Of a stretch of 7,951 nucleotides of DNA, positions 1 to 7,005 are shown piece after piece. Within the stretch, counting starts at the first letter, position 1. Each line of letters starts with the position of its first letter. Under the pieces are notes generated by a model. It was not told the DNA's origin. It ran no database searches and worked only from the letters and a program-made list of their open reading frames with translations. The stretch is from an uncultured Parasutterella sp. Its GTDB lineage: Bacteria; Pseudomonadota; Gammaproteobacteria; Burkholderiales; Burkholderiaceae_F. Location: positions 1-7,951 of the forward strand of contig CAAFTZ010000071.1 of the NCBI GenBank assembly GCA_900766055.1, read 5' to 3'. The translations under genes and the position numbers were made by a program.

Positions 1-359
1 CCAAAGCCGCTCAAGCCGCACCGGCGATTATCGAGATTCCGCAGGCAGCTCCGGCCCCGGCCGCACCTGTGCCCTCCGCAGCGCCTGCTGCACCGTCTGC
101 CGCGCCGACCTCCAGCTCCCCAAGCGGCACTCAGGTAACCAGCCCCATGGTCGGCACTTTCTATAGAGCTCCGAGCCCCGGAGCCGATCCTTTTGTTGAA
201 GTCGGCACTCAGGTTAAGAAGGGCGACACACTTTGCATCATTGAAGCTATGAAGCTTCTCAATGAAATCGAAGCCGAAGTCAGCGGCACAGTGAAAGAAA
301 TTTTCGTCGATAACGGCTCTCCGGTCGAATTCGGTCAGCCCCTCTTCGTCATCGAATAA
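1..359 (+). CDS. accB: Biotin carboxyl carrier protein of acetyl-CoA carboxylase (3' part)
   Basis: Carries the biotin that AccC carboxylates and from which the carboxyltransferase makes malonyl-CoA, the first committed step of fatty acid synthesis in the cytoplasm. The gene begins before the window. The reading frame enters at base 3, and 118 codons to TAA at 357-359 are visible. The first ~40 visible residues are an Ala/Pro/Ser-rich flexible linker. They are followed by a complete ~77-residue biotinyl domain. It contains the bacterial AccB 'thumb' segment (YRAPSPGADPF) and the EAMKLLNEIEAE motif, whose Lys (codon 252-254) is the expected biotinylation site. The GTG at 69 is an internal Val codon in the linker, not a start. 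accC follows after 13 nt, so the two are surely co-transcribed. Identity is seen directly from the motif; only the N-terminus is unknown. Confidence 0.96.
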   Translation, partial: KAAQAAPAIIEIPQAAPAPAAPVPSAAPAAPSAAPTSSSPSGTQVTSPMVGTFYRAPSPGADPFVEVGTQVKKGDTLCIIEAMKLLNEIEAEVSGTVKEIFVDNGSPVEFGQPLFVIE

Positions 360-372
360 TCAGTGAGCCCCT

Positions 373-1731
373 ATGTTCGGTAAGATTTTGATTGCCAACC
401 GCGGAGAAATCGCCCTTCGCATTCAAAGAGCCTGTAAAGAAATGGGCATCAAAACGGTGGTTGCCCATTCACTTGCAGATACGGATGCTAAGTACGTTCG
501 CCTCGCAGACGAGTCCGTTTGCATCGGACCTGCCCCTGTTCATCAAAGCTATTTGAACATGCCGGCGCTTATCAGCGCTGCCGAGGTTACCGATGCCGAA
601 GCAATTCATCCCGGCTACGGTTTCCTTTCTGAAAACGCAGATTTCGCAGAACGCGTGGAATCCAGCGGATTCGTTTTTATCGGCCCGCGCCCCGAAACCA
701 TTCGTCTGATGGGCGACAAGGTTTCCGCCAAACAAGCCATGATCGACGCCGGCGTTCCCTGCGTCCCCGGCTCCGGCGGCGCCCTGCCTGACGATCCTTC
801 GGAAATCATTAAGATTGCCCGCTCTGTCGGCTATCCGGTCATCATAAAAGCCTCCGGCGGTGGCGGCGGCCGCGGTATGAAAGTGGTTCATACCGAAGCT
901 GCTTTGATTAACGCCGTTAACACCACTAAGCAGGAAGCGAAAGCCGCTTTCGGCAACGACACCGTTTATCTGGAAAAGTTCCTTGAGAACCCTCGTCATA
1001 TTGAGATCCAGGTTCTGGCTGACAACTTCCGCAATGCAATTTGGCTCGGCGAACGCGACTGCTCTATGCAGCGCCGCAACCAAAAAGTCATTGAAGAGTC
1101 TCCCGCTATCGGCATTCCCCGCCGCGCTATTGAAAAAATCGGCGAGCGCTGTGCTGAAGGCTGCCGCAAAATCGGTTACCGCGGCGCGGGCACTTTTGAG
1201 TTCCTTTACGAAAACGGCGAATTCTATTTCATTGAGATGAACACCCGTATTCAGGTAGAACACCCGGTCACCGAATTTGTCACCGGTGTCGACCTCGTTC
1301 AGGAACAGATCCGCATTGCCGCCGGCGAAAAGCTTCGTTATCGTCAGCGCGACATCCAGATCAAAGGCCATGCAATCGAATGCCGTATCAACGCTGAAGA
1401 TCCGTACCGCTTCATCCCGAGCCCCGGCCGCATCACAACGCTGCATCAGCCCGGCGGCCCCGGCGTTCGTGTCGACTCTCACGTCTATCCCGGCTACTTC
1501 ATTCCGCCGCATTACGACTCCATGATCGGCAAGCTCATCACTTACGGAGATACCCGTGATCAGGCAATCGCCAGAATGCGCACGGCACTTTCCGAAACCG
1601 TCATTGAAGGCATCTCGACCAACATTCCGCTGCACCGCGAAATGATGATCGATCAGAAATTCCTTCAGGGCGGCGTGAGCATCCACTACCTGGAAGAGAA
1701 GCTGGCACACCGCGAATCCGTTAAGAAATAA
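373..1731 (+). CDS. accC: Biotin carboxylase subunit of acetyl-CoA carboxylase
   Basis: ATP-dependent carboxylation of biotin on AccB, using bicarbonate, in the cytoplasm. The protein has 452 residues, close to the usual ~449. The N-terminal Rossmann-like domain opens with KILIANRGEIALR. A central ATP-grasp domain carries the glycine-rich lid at 162-168, and a C-terminal domain follows. Residues known from the E. coli enzyme fall at the same numbers here: K116, K159, H209 and K238 for ATP, E276 and E288 for metal, and R292, Q294, E296 and R338 for bicarbonate/biotin chemistry. No active-site change is visible. ATG at 373 aligns with the family N-terminus (MFGKILIANRG), although its Shine-Dalgarno sequence is weak, as fits translation coupled to accB. 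prmA starts 12 nt after the stop. A long open frame on the opposite strand here is a codon-bias shadow. Confidence 0.98.
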   Translation: MFGKILIANRGEIALRIQRACKEMGIKTVVAHSLADTDAKYVRLADESVCIGPAPVHQSYLNMPALISAAEVTDAEAIHPGYGFLSENADFAERVESSGFVFIGPRPETIRLMGDKVSAKQAMIDAGVPCVPGSGGALPDDPSEIIKIARSVGYPVIIKASGGGGGRGMKVVHTEAALINAVNTTKQEAKAAFGNDTVYLEKFLENPRHIEIQVLADNFRNAIWLGERDCSMQRRNQKVIEESPAIGIPRRAIEKIGERCAEGCRKIGYRGAGTFEFLYENGEFYFIEMNTRIQVEHPVTEFVTGVDLVQEQIRIAAGEKLRYRQRDIQIKGHAIECRINAEDPYRFIPSPGRITTLHQPGGPGVRVDSHVYPGYFIPPHYDSMIGKLITYGDTRDQAIARMRTALSETVIEGISTNIPLHREMMIDQKFLQGGVSIHYLEEKLAHRESVKK

Positions 1732-1743
1732 GGCTTTTTACTC

Positions 1744-2643
1744 ATGTTATTCGAATACTCTCTGCTGACGGACAAAACAGAAGTCGAGCCTTTGACCGAC
1801 TTCTTAATGGATAAGGGTGCCTACTCGGTCTCTATCGAGGATGCAGACGCCGAAACGGAACGCGAAAAACCGATTTTCGGTGAACCCGGAATTGAAATTG
1901 ATGATTTCGCCTGGGACAGCTCCCGGCTTAAAGTCCTCTGCGGAGACGACTTCGACATGGAAGACGCCTTGGAAGCTGCGCTCAAAGAACAAGGTCTTAA
2001 AAAACCTGTTTTAGAAGGCAGAACCGAAGTTCCGGACAATGACTGGGTTCGCATTACGCAAGCTCAGTTCACTCCGACTCAGATTGCTGGTGACCTGTGG
2101 ATCGTTCCTTCCTGGCACGAGCCGCCCAATCCTGATGCGATTAATATTCGCCTGGATCCGGGCGTTGCTTTTGGAACCGGAACACACCCGACAACCCGCC
2201 TTTGTCTGGAATGGCTGCACGACCATAATTTAGAAGGAAAATCCGTTCTGGACTACGGCTGCGGATCGGGCATCCTAGCCGTTGCCGCCAAGAAACTCGG
2301 GGCCTCCCGAGTGCTCGGTACGGACATCGACCCTCAGGCTATTGAGGCTGCCGACTATAATGCAGAAGTGAACCGGGCAGACGCCAGCTTCTACCTGCCG
2401 GAGGATATGCCTGACGAAAAATTCGATGTCGTCGTGGCTAACATCCTCAGTAACCCGCTTCGGCTTTTAGCCCCTGCGCTTTTGGCGCGCGTGAAAAGAG
2501 ACGGCTATCTCGTTCTTTCCGGAATTTTGGAAAGACAGGCAGAAGAATTGATCGAGGTTTATGGCTCTTATCGTCCTGACTCTCCGCTATCCGTTTGGAA
2601 GTCCATGGACGGATGGATTTGTTTGGCCGGTCAGATTCACTAA
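1744..2643 (+). CDS. prmA: Ribosomal protein L11 methyltransferase
   Basis: S-adenosylmethionine-dependent methyltransferase that trimethylates amino groups of ribosomal protein L11. It has 299 residues, near the family norm of ~293. An N-terminal L11-recognition domain (~1-100) leads through a linker into a class I methyltransferase fold. Visible motifs are the PrmA signature GVAFGTGTHPTT (140-151), the AdoMet loop VLDYGCGSGILA (168-179), the acidic strand end GTDIDP (192-197) and the NILSNPL substrate motif (233-239). ATG 1744 is 12 nt after the accC stop. An AAGG at 1730-1733, overlapping that stop, is the only plausible ribosome site, so translation is probably coupled. Placement after accBC is a known proteobacterial arrangement. 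L11 methylation is dispensable in E. coli, so co-transcription with an essential pathway tells little about its role. Confidence 0.95.
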   Translation: MLFEYSLLTDKTEVEPLTDFLMDKGAYSVSIEDADAETEREKPIFGEPGIEIDDFAWDSSRLKVLCGDDFDMEDALEAALKEQGLKKPVLEGRTEVPDNDWVRITQAQFTPTQIAGDLWIVPSWHEPPNPDAINIRLDPGVAFGTGTHPTTRLCLEWLHDHNLEGKSVLDYGCGSGILAVAAKKLGASRVLGTDIDPQAIEAADYNAEVNRADASFYLPEDMPDEKFDVVVANILSNPLRLLAPALLARVKRDGYLVLSGILERQAEELIEVYGSYRPDSPLSVWKSMDGWICLAGQIH

Positions 2644-2649
2644 ATAGAA

Positions 2650-2655
2650 AAGAGG
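2650..2655 (+). promoter_or_regulatory. Ribosome binding site fixing the DUF3426 protein start
   Basis: AAGAGG sits 5 nt before ATG 2661. The alternative upstream in-frame ATG at 2595 would overlap prmA by 49 nt and has no comparable site, so 2661 is the better start. Confidence 0.7.
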
Positions 2656-2660
2656 CGGCT

Positions 2661-3515
2661 ATGGAACCTAAATTCGAGGGAGATTCGAATCATTACAACT
2701 TTCCGTCCGAACCTTCACTGGGCGGAAATCAGAAGCAGCGCGACATTCCTAAAATTGTCCCTGCCGATCTTAAAAAACCTCCCGAAGACTTTAAGCTTCC
2801 GACCGCTTCGGTTCGTCCAGCCGAACCCGTTTCCGCACCTCAGCCCTCATCCGATCGTCCGAAAGATCCAAAGGCTTTGATGGCTTCGCTTTCGAAAGAT
2901 ATATCCGAACTTTCTGCGCCGTTGAAAAAAGAAGATGCACCGAAAGAAATTAAAACTGCCCCAACGGCGCCCGATCCTATAGAGAAGTTCGGTGTCAAAG
3001 GCAGTGACGGCGTTATTCTCCCGCCCGAGGATGACCTCGGAGACCCTTCGGATCCGTCCCGCACTCCGGGCATTATCCGTTCCATTATGCTTTTTATCTG
3101 TCTATGCTTTGTCATTCTTGCAGCATGGCAGGTAACACTCTTCCTGCAGCCTGAAATTCTGAAGAAAGAGCCTTTGAACACTATTTCTCAGCAAAGCTGC
3201 AATTATCTTTACTGTCCTCCGCTGAGAACACCGGTTGTCTTGTCCAATCAGGTGAATGCGGTTTCTCCCGGACAATGGGAGCTGAAGCTGCAGATTCAGA
3301 ATCAGGATATGCGAACTCAAAAGCTTCCCGTCATTCAGCTGACGCTCGAAGGCGCAGGCAGCTCGAGAATACAAAAAATCTTCGAACCTGCCGAATATAC
3401 GACAGATCCGAAGATTGAAACGATTACCGGCGGCGGAACCGCCAACATTGTTATTCCGTTTAGTTTTGATGAAGGCAGACCGACTTCTTACAAGGTCAAA
3501 GTTCTGGAAGACTAA
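2661..3515 (+). CDS. DUF3426-like single-pass membrane protein
   Basis: Function unknown. The protein has 284 residues. Residues 1-135 are hydrophilic and rich in Pro, Lys, Asp and Ser, apparently disordered. Residues ~138-162 (GIIRSIMLFICLCFVILAAW...) form one membrane helix with a preceding Arg, suggesting a cytoplasmic N-terminus. Residues ~175-284 are a compact domain outside the membrane. It shows the usual DUF3426 features: a Cys pair near its start (C180, C185), an N-rich strand, LPVIQLTLEGAG, and FEPAEY, followed by a Gly-rich turn. In Burkholderiales the gene after prmA commonly encodes a DUF3426 protein, which supports the call. Relatives usually begin with a four-Cys zinc ribbon; here there is no Cys before the membrane helix. 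It starts 17 nt after prmA with a good ribosome site. The family assignment is from recalled pattern, not a profile search. Confidence 0.72.
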   Translation: MEPKFEGDSNHYNFPSEPSLGGNQKQRDIPKIVPADLKKPPEDFKLPTASVRPAEPVSAPQPSSDRPKDPKALMASLSKDISELSAPLKKEDAPKEIKTAPTAPDPIEKFGVKGSDGVILPPEDDLGDPSDPSRTPGIIRSIMLFICLCFVILAAWQVTLFLQPEILKKEPLNTISQQSCNYLYCPPLRTPVVLSNQVNAVSPGQWELKLQIQNQDMRTQKLPVIQLTLEGAGSSRIQKIFEPAEYTTDPKIETITGGGTANIVIPFSFDEGRPTSYKVKVLED

Positions 3516-4600
3516 ACAGACAAAACTGCAACACTCTTGATGAGGAGCCAAATTCGGCTCCCTTCTTTTATGCCGAGCTCGCTGAGCGCCTTGCGGGTCA
3601 GTTTCCCAATAATAATTTGGCCGGAACAGTTCGTTCGAACCAGAGCATCGGCGCCATCTCCGTGAATTGATATTTCTTCGACGGTTCCTTCAAAAGCATT
3701 CTGAACAGAAAGATCAACCGGCCTATCCTTTGCAAAGACGACTTCTCTGGCCAATATCCGCAAGGAGGCCGCACTTCCGACGGGCTGACCGTTGTCACTA
3801 ATATGCAGTGCGATATTCCCGCAGTCCACGGTCATTAGCGACCACTCCGGTTCTTTGGATACGATTTTCCCCTTTAGCAGAACGCCGGCGTCCTCACCGA
3901 TCTTTATCGGCAAATCGATATTGGCAAGAACATCCGTTAAGGCACCGGAGGTTTTGATTTTGCCGTCTTCCATCACGATAAGGTTATCAGCCAGGTGCAG
4001 TACTTCTTCAGCGGAATGAGTGACATAGAGCATCGGAATCTTAAGATTGCCTTTCAGCTTCTCCAGCCAAGGCATAATTTCCGACTTCCGTTTGAAATCC
4101 AATGCCGCCAGCGGTTCATCAAACAGCATGATCTTCGGTTCGGTGGCAACGGCTCTGGCAATCGCAACTCGCTGACGCTCGCCTCCGGAAAGCTGGGCGG
4201 GCTTTCTTCCGAGCAGGCCTCGGATACCCAATAAATCGATTGCTTCTTCCATACGCGACCGCGCATCCACTGATTTACTGCGTTTGACGGCAAACTCGAT
4301 ATTTTGTTTAGCCGTCATGTGCGGAAAGAGCGATGCCTCCTGGAACACATATCCTAATGGACGCTCCCAAGTCGGAAGAAAAAGCTTTTGTTCATCGTTT
4401 TGCCAATAAACTCCGTCAACCTTGACGAAACCTTGTGCCCGCTCCAATCCTGCGATACAGCGAAGAACCGTGGTTTTTCCCGAACCAGAGGCACCGAAAA
4501 GCACGGTAATGCCGGAATTTGGAAAATCAAACGAACATTCCAGTTTGAAACCGTCATCGCGGGGAAGCAGCAAAGAGGCTGAACTTAATGAATCAGACAT
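3512..4600 (-). CDS. modC: Molybdate ABC transporter ATP-binding protein
   Basis: ATPase that powers molybdate import through ModB at the inner membrane. From ATG 4600 it has 362 residues, typical for ModC. The nucleotide-binding domain shows Walker A GASGSGKTT (36-44), Q-loop Q87, signature LSGGERQ (137-143), Walker B IMLFDEP (157-163), the D-loop and switch His H195. The C-terminal ~65 residues (~297-362) are a Mop/TOBE domain of the type that binds molybdate in ModC and ModE and separates ModC from other ABC ATPases. An in-frame TTG at 4609 would add three residues; ATG is preferred, though neither has a strong ribosome site. The gap to modB is 21 nt. Its TAG stop overlaps the TAA of the convergent DUF3426 gene by 4 bp. 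Confidence 0.96.
   Translation of the reverse strand: MSDSLSSASLLLPRDDGFKLECSFDFPNSGITVLFGASGSGKTTVLRCIAGLERAQGFVKVDGVYWQNDEQKLFLPTWERPLGYVFQEASLFPHMTAKQNIEFAVKRSKSVDARSRMEEAIDLLGIRGLLGRKPAQLSGGERQRVAIARAVATEPKIMLFDEPLAALDFKRKSEIMPWLEKLKGNLKIPMLYVTHSAEEVLHLADNLIVMEDGKIKTSGALTDVLANIDLPIKIGEDAGVLLKGKIVSKEPEWSLMTVDCGNIALHISDNGQPVGSAASLRILAREVVFAKDRPVDLSVQNAFEGTVEEISIHGDGADALVRTNCSGQIIIGKLTRKALSELGIKEGSRIWLLIKSVAVLSV
3544..3570 (+). terminator. Possible terminator of the acc-prma-DUF3426 operon, inside modC
   Basis: GGAGCC (3544-3549) and GGCTCC (3556-3561) form a perfect 6-bp GC-rich stem with a 6-nt loop. On the + strand they are followed by the T-rich CTTCTTTTA, about 30 nt after the DUF3426 stop. 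The element overlaps codons for the ModC C-terminus. The stem is short, so this is a candidate rather than a certain intrinsic terminator. Confidence 0.5.
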
Positions 4601-4621
4601 AAATATCAAGAAACAACTGAG

Positions 4622-5302
4622 TTAAGGCATGACGCGTTCATTGTGGCGGTTTAACAGTGTCAGTCCCAGTAGCACAAAGAAACTAAAGACAACCATTCCG
4701 CCGGCAAGCCAGTGTGCTTTACCGTATTCCATTGCTTCGACATAGCTGTAAATTTCCGTCGAAACCACCTGTGTTTTTCCGGGAACGTTGCCGCCGATCA
4801 TTAAAACAACACCGAATTCGCCGATCGTATGCGCAAACGTCAAAAGAGCCGCTGTAATAAACCCGGGCTTTGCCAGCGGAAGAACAACATTAAAAAAAGC
4901 ATCCATCGGCTTAGCGCCTACCGTGGCAGCGACTTCCAAAGGGCGCTTTCCGATCGATTCGAAGGCTGCCTGAAGGGGCTGAACGGCAAAGGGCATCGAA
5001 TAAACGATACTGCCGATTACCAAACCCGGAAATGTAAATGTCAGCAAACCGATGCCTAAGGCCTCGGTCAGCTTGCCCAAGGGACCGGAAGGTCCCATGG
5101 CGACTAAGAGATAAAAACCAAGCACGCTTGGCGGAAGAACCAAGGGCAAAGTAACAATTGAGCTGATCGGTGCCCTCCACTTTGATTTTGTATGCGACAG
5201 CCACCATGCCAGCGGTGTTGCCACCAAAAGCAAGAAGACGGTCGTAATCAAAGCAAGCTCTAAAGTCAGCTTAACAGGAAGCAGTTCTTCCGCAGTAAAC
5301 AT
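4622..5302 (-). CDS. modB: Molybdate ABC transporter permease
   Basis: Inner-membrane channel subunit of the ModABC importer. It has 226 residues, the normal ModB size. About five hydrophobic segments are visible (roughly 13-35, 45-70, 84-106, 148-170 and 197-217). The EAA loop that docks on the ATPase is at ~123-147: EVAATVGA, then a hydrophobic stretch and LPLAKPG. The motif GEFGVVLMIGGN after the loop is typical of molybdate/tungstate permeases. ATG 5302 is preceded by AGGA with 5-nt spacing inside the 18-nt gap to modA. modC follows after 21 nt, so modABC form one leftward transcript. Tungstate transport by the same complex is possible, but the ModE-type operator and ModC Mop domain favour molybdate. 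Confidence 0.95.
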   Translation of the reverse strand: MFTAEELLPVKLTLELALITTVFLLLVATPLAWWLSHTKSKWRAPISSIVTLPLVLPPSVLGFYLLVAMGPSGPLGKLTEALGIGLLTFTFPGLVIGSIVYSMPFAVQPLQAAFESIGKRPLEVAATVGAKPMDAFFNVVLPLAKPGFITAALLTFAHTIGEFGVVLMIGGNVPGKTQVVSTEIYSYVEAMEYGKAHWLAGGMVVFSFFVLLGLTLLNRHNERVMP

Positions 5303-5320
5303 GTCAGTCCTAGATCTAAA

Positions 5321-6070
5321 TTACTTGGTGCTGTAGCCGTAGGAATCGATAACCTTCTGAACCTTCGGGCTTGTAGCCATGAACTTCATGAAATCGGCAA
5401 CCGCTTTATTGTCCTTACCAGGGTTCAGGATAACGGAATCCTGACGGATAGGCTTGTAGCAGTCAGCAGGAATAACCCAGCCGGAACCGGAAGTAAACTT
5501 ACCGTCCTTGTAAACCTGAGAAAGGGCAACAAAACCGACCTGTGCGTTAGCTGTCTTAGCATACTGGAAGGTCTTGCCGATGTTGTCGCCGGTCACAAAC
5601 TTAGCTTCAGCCTTTTTAAGATTGCCCCATTTTTCCATTGTCTGATAAGCAGCTTCACCGTAAGGTGCTAACTTAGGATTGGCAACGGCGATCTTCTTAA
5701 CGTCGTTAGAAAGAATGAAGTTCGGATCCTGCTTAACAAAATTGTCGGCAGCACTCCAAAGAACTAATTTGCCGAAAGCATAAGGTTTGGCGTCAATTCC
5801 AAGGCCTTCCTCAACGATTTTCTTAGGTGTCTTTGCGTCGGCAGCGAATAACACTTGGTAAGGAGCACCGTTTTTAATCTGTGCGTAGAAAGCGCCGGTT
5901 GCACCGAAAGAAGCCAAAATCTTATTTCCGGTTTCCTTTTCATAAATAGCGGCAATCTCTTTGATCGGTGCAGTGAAGTTAGCAGCGACAGCGACATTCA
6001 CTTCAGCTGCAGATGCAAAAGAAGCAGAAAAAGCCAGTACAGTCGCCCCAGCGAGAATAATTTTTTTCAT
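5321..6070 (-). CDS. modA: Periplasmic molybdate-binding protein
   Basis: High-affinity periplasmic receptor that delivers molybdate (and probably tungstate) to ModBC. ATG 6070 gives 249 residues with a clean signal peptide: MKK, a hydrophobic core, then ASA followed by AEV, for cleavage after ~21-22. The mature part has family hallmarks: VAVAANFTAPI (26-36), SFGATGAFYAQI (54-65), then a PY-VLFAAD strand (70-78), IAVANPKLAPYGEAA (127-141), NAQVGFVALSQV (175-186) and the C-terminal SYGY. The oxyanion-loop positions read N31/T33 and A57/T58; that resembles variants other than E. coli ModA, but this is from memory. A further in-frame ATG at 6115 would put 15 extra residues before the signal peptide and is rejected. 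The gene heads modABC, and its leader contains the ModE-type operator. Confidence 0.95.
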   Translation of the reverse strand: MKKIILAGATVLAFSASFASAAEVNVAVAANFTAPIKEIAAIYEKETGNKILASFGATGAFYAQIKNGAPYQVLFAADAKTPKKIVEEGLGIDAKPYAFGKLVLWSAADNFVKQDPNFILSNDVKKIAVANPKLAPYGEAAYQTMEKWGNLKKAEAKFVTGDNIGKTFQYAKTANAQVGFVALSQVYKDGKFTSGSGWVIPADCYKPIRQDSVILNPGKDNKAVADFMKFMATSPKVQKVIDSYGYSTK

Positions 6071-6074
6071 GAGA

Positions 6075-6080
6075 TCCTCT
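6075..6080 (-). promoter_or_regulatory. Ribosome binding site fixing the modA start
   Basis: AGAGGA on the minus strand lies 4 nt before ATG 6070. This ATG begins directly with the signal peptide MKKI, which decides the start against the upstream in-frame ATG at 6115. Confidence 0.75.
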
Positions 6081-6091
6081 TTAACAGTTGT

Positions 6092-6109
6092 CATTCCGAC
6101 CTTGGAATG
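6092..6109. repeat. Small inverted repeat in the modA leader
   Basis: CATTCC (6092-6097) and GGAATG (6104-6109) are perfect 6-bp arms with a 6-nt spacer, 22-39 nt upstream of the modA start. The arm shares the GGAAT core with the main operator at 6118-6140. It could be a secondary operator half, a leader hairpin or chance; nothing in the sequence decides. Confidence 0.4.
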
Positions 6110-6117
6110 TTTCAAAG

Positions 6118-6140
6118 CGGTATTCTAATATGGAATACCG
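6118..6140. promoter_or_regulatory. ModE-type operator between modA and modE
   Basis: Perfect 8-bp arms CGGTATTC (6118-6125) and GAATACCG (6133-6140) flank a 7-nt A/T-rich spacer. Written as CGnTAT-N11-ATAnCG, it matches the half-sites I recall for the E. coli ModE box (CGnTAT...ATAnCG with ~12 nt between). It lies about 48 nt upstream of modA and 42 nt upstream of modE, in the only promoter-bearing gap of the locus. Weak -10-like hexamers overlap it: TAGAAT at 6122-6127 on the minus strand for modA, and TAAAAT at 6142-6147 on the plus strand for modE. Neither has a convincing -35. Repression of modABC by molybdate-bound ModE is inferred; modE autoregulation is possible. Confidence 0.8.
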
Positions 6141-6181
6141 TTAAAATAGTGGGAATAATTGCTGAATCGAAGGAATAAATA

Positions 6182-6934
6182 ATGGCGCTAAATATTTCCG
6201 ATGCCCTATCCCAGAATGTCGTCGACAAAAGAATCGATGTCCTGCAGCGCATCAAACAATTCGGAAGTATTTCGGAAGCTGCCCGCAGCGCCGGCATCAG
6301 TTACAAAGCTGCGTGGCAGGCAATTGAAACGCTTTCTGCGTTGGCCGGAGAACCGCTGGTTGAGAAATCTGTCGGCGGAAACACCGGCGGCGGGGCACGC
6401 ATCACTCCGGCGGGAGAAGCCGTACTTGAAGCTTCCGCGGCCTTGAACAAGGTCAGAAATCAGATTTTGAGCGATATCCAAGCCGGAGAATCTCCCAAAC
6501 TGGCAGCTTTAGCCTCAGTTGCCCTGCGCATGAGCATCCGCAACATTATTCCCTGCGTAATTGAAGACATCCACGGCGGGATGTCTATGTGCAAAGTTAA
6601 GATGAAAGTTTGCGAAGGCCAATATCTCCGCTCAAGCGTCACGCTAGAAAGCCGCCAGCTTCTCGATCTGCAGGTCGGAAAAAGCGTTTTAGCATTGTTT
6701 AAAGCCTCAGCAGCTACCGTCTCGAAAGACAAACCCGAGGACGTCAGCCGCTGTTTCCTCTTCGGCCAGGTTTCACGTCTTCCGCAGAAAGATAAGGGCG
6801 GCGAGGTTACGCTGCGTCTGCCGAACGGCCTGAATGTGGTAGGTTTTATCCGCGGAAATCACGGTTTAGAAGTCGGTTCCAAAGCCTATATTCAAATTCC
6901 TGAACAAAGTGTTGTCATAGCCTTATTAGGCTGA
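6182..6934 (+). CDS. modE: Molybdate-responsive transcriptional regulator ModE
   Basis: Cytoplasmic dimeric regulator that binds molybdate and then represses molybdate transport genes; in E. coli it also activates some molybdoenzyme operons. It has 250 residues (E. coli ~262). Residues ~14-90 are the LysR-like winged helix: RIDVLQRIKQFGSISEAARS, then AWQAIETL and the wing region EKSVGGNTGGGARITPAGEAVL. Two Mop/TOBE repeats follow, ~115-180 and ~190-250. The first keeps the S-x-R-N pattern (S118, R120, N121) and a Lys in FKAS (K174), matching residues I recall as molybdate ligands in E. coli ModE. So this looks like a full sensor, not a DNA-binding-only form. ATG 6182 has AAGGA at 6170-6174 with 7-nt spacing. 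It is divergent from modABC across a 111-nt gap holding the operator. Confidence 0.94.
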   Translation: MALNISDALSQNVVDKRIDVLQRIKQFGSISEAARSAGISYKAAWQAIETLSALAGEPLVEKSVGGNTGGGARITPAGEAVLEASAALNKVRNQILSDIQAGESPKLAALASVALRMSIRNIIPCVIEDIHGGMSMCKVKMKVCEGQYLRSSVTLESRQLLDLQVGKSVLALFKASAATVSKDKPEDVSRCFLFGQVSRLPQKDKGGEVTLRLPNGLNVVGFIRGNHGLEVGSKAYIQIPEQSVVIALLG

Positions 6935-6943
6935 TAGCCTAAT
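6925..6943 (+). terminator. Weak hairpin at the end of modE
   Basis: ATTAGGC (6925-6931) and GCCTAAT (6937-6943) form a perfect 7-bp stem whose 5-nt loop contains the modE TGA stop. Only TTTG follows, so the U-tract is poor. It is a candidate terminator or mRNA 3'-end structure. Confidence 0.4.
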
Positions 6944-7005
6944 TTGATAGAAAGAATAACCCCTTGAATTTCCTGGACAAAAACAACAGAAAAGTGTTTT
7001 ACTAA

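Noticed and set aside
469..1710. 413-codon open frame on the minus strand opposite accC
   Set aside because: It lies wholly antisense to a fully conserved accC. Its sequence has no recognisable domain or plausible start context, and its openness follows from accC third-position codon bias.
2595..2660. Upstream ATG for the DUF3426 protein inside prmA
   Set aside because: It would overlap prmA by 49 nt and lacks a good ribosome site; ATG 2661 has AAGAGG 5 nt upstream.
5855..6178. 107-codon + strand open frame opposite modA
   Set aside because: Antisense to the conserved modA and crossing the operator region; no domain or ribosome site is visible.
6935..7005. FNR-type site upstream of the cytochrome
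   Set aside because: TTGAT at 6944-6948 and TTGAA at 6964-6968 are present, but neither has a matching ATCAA half at 4-nt spacing.
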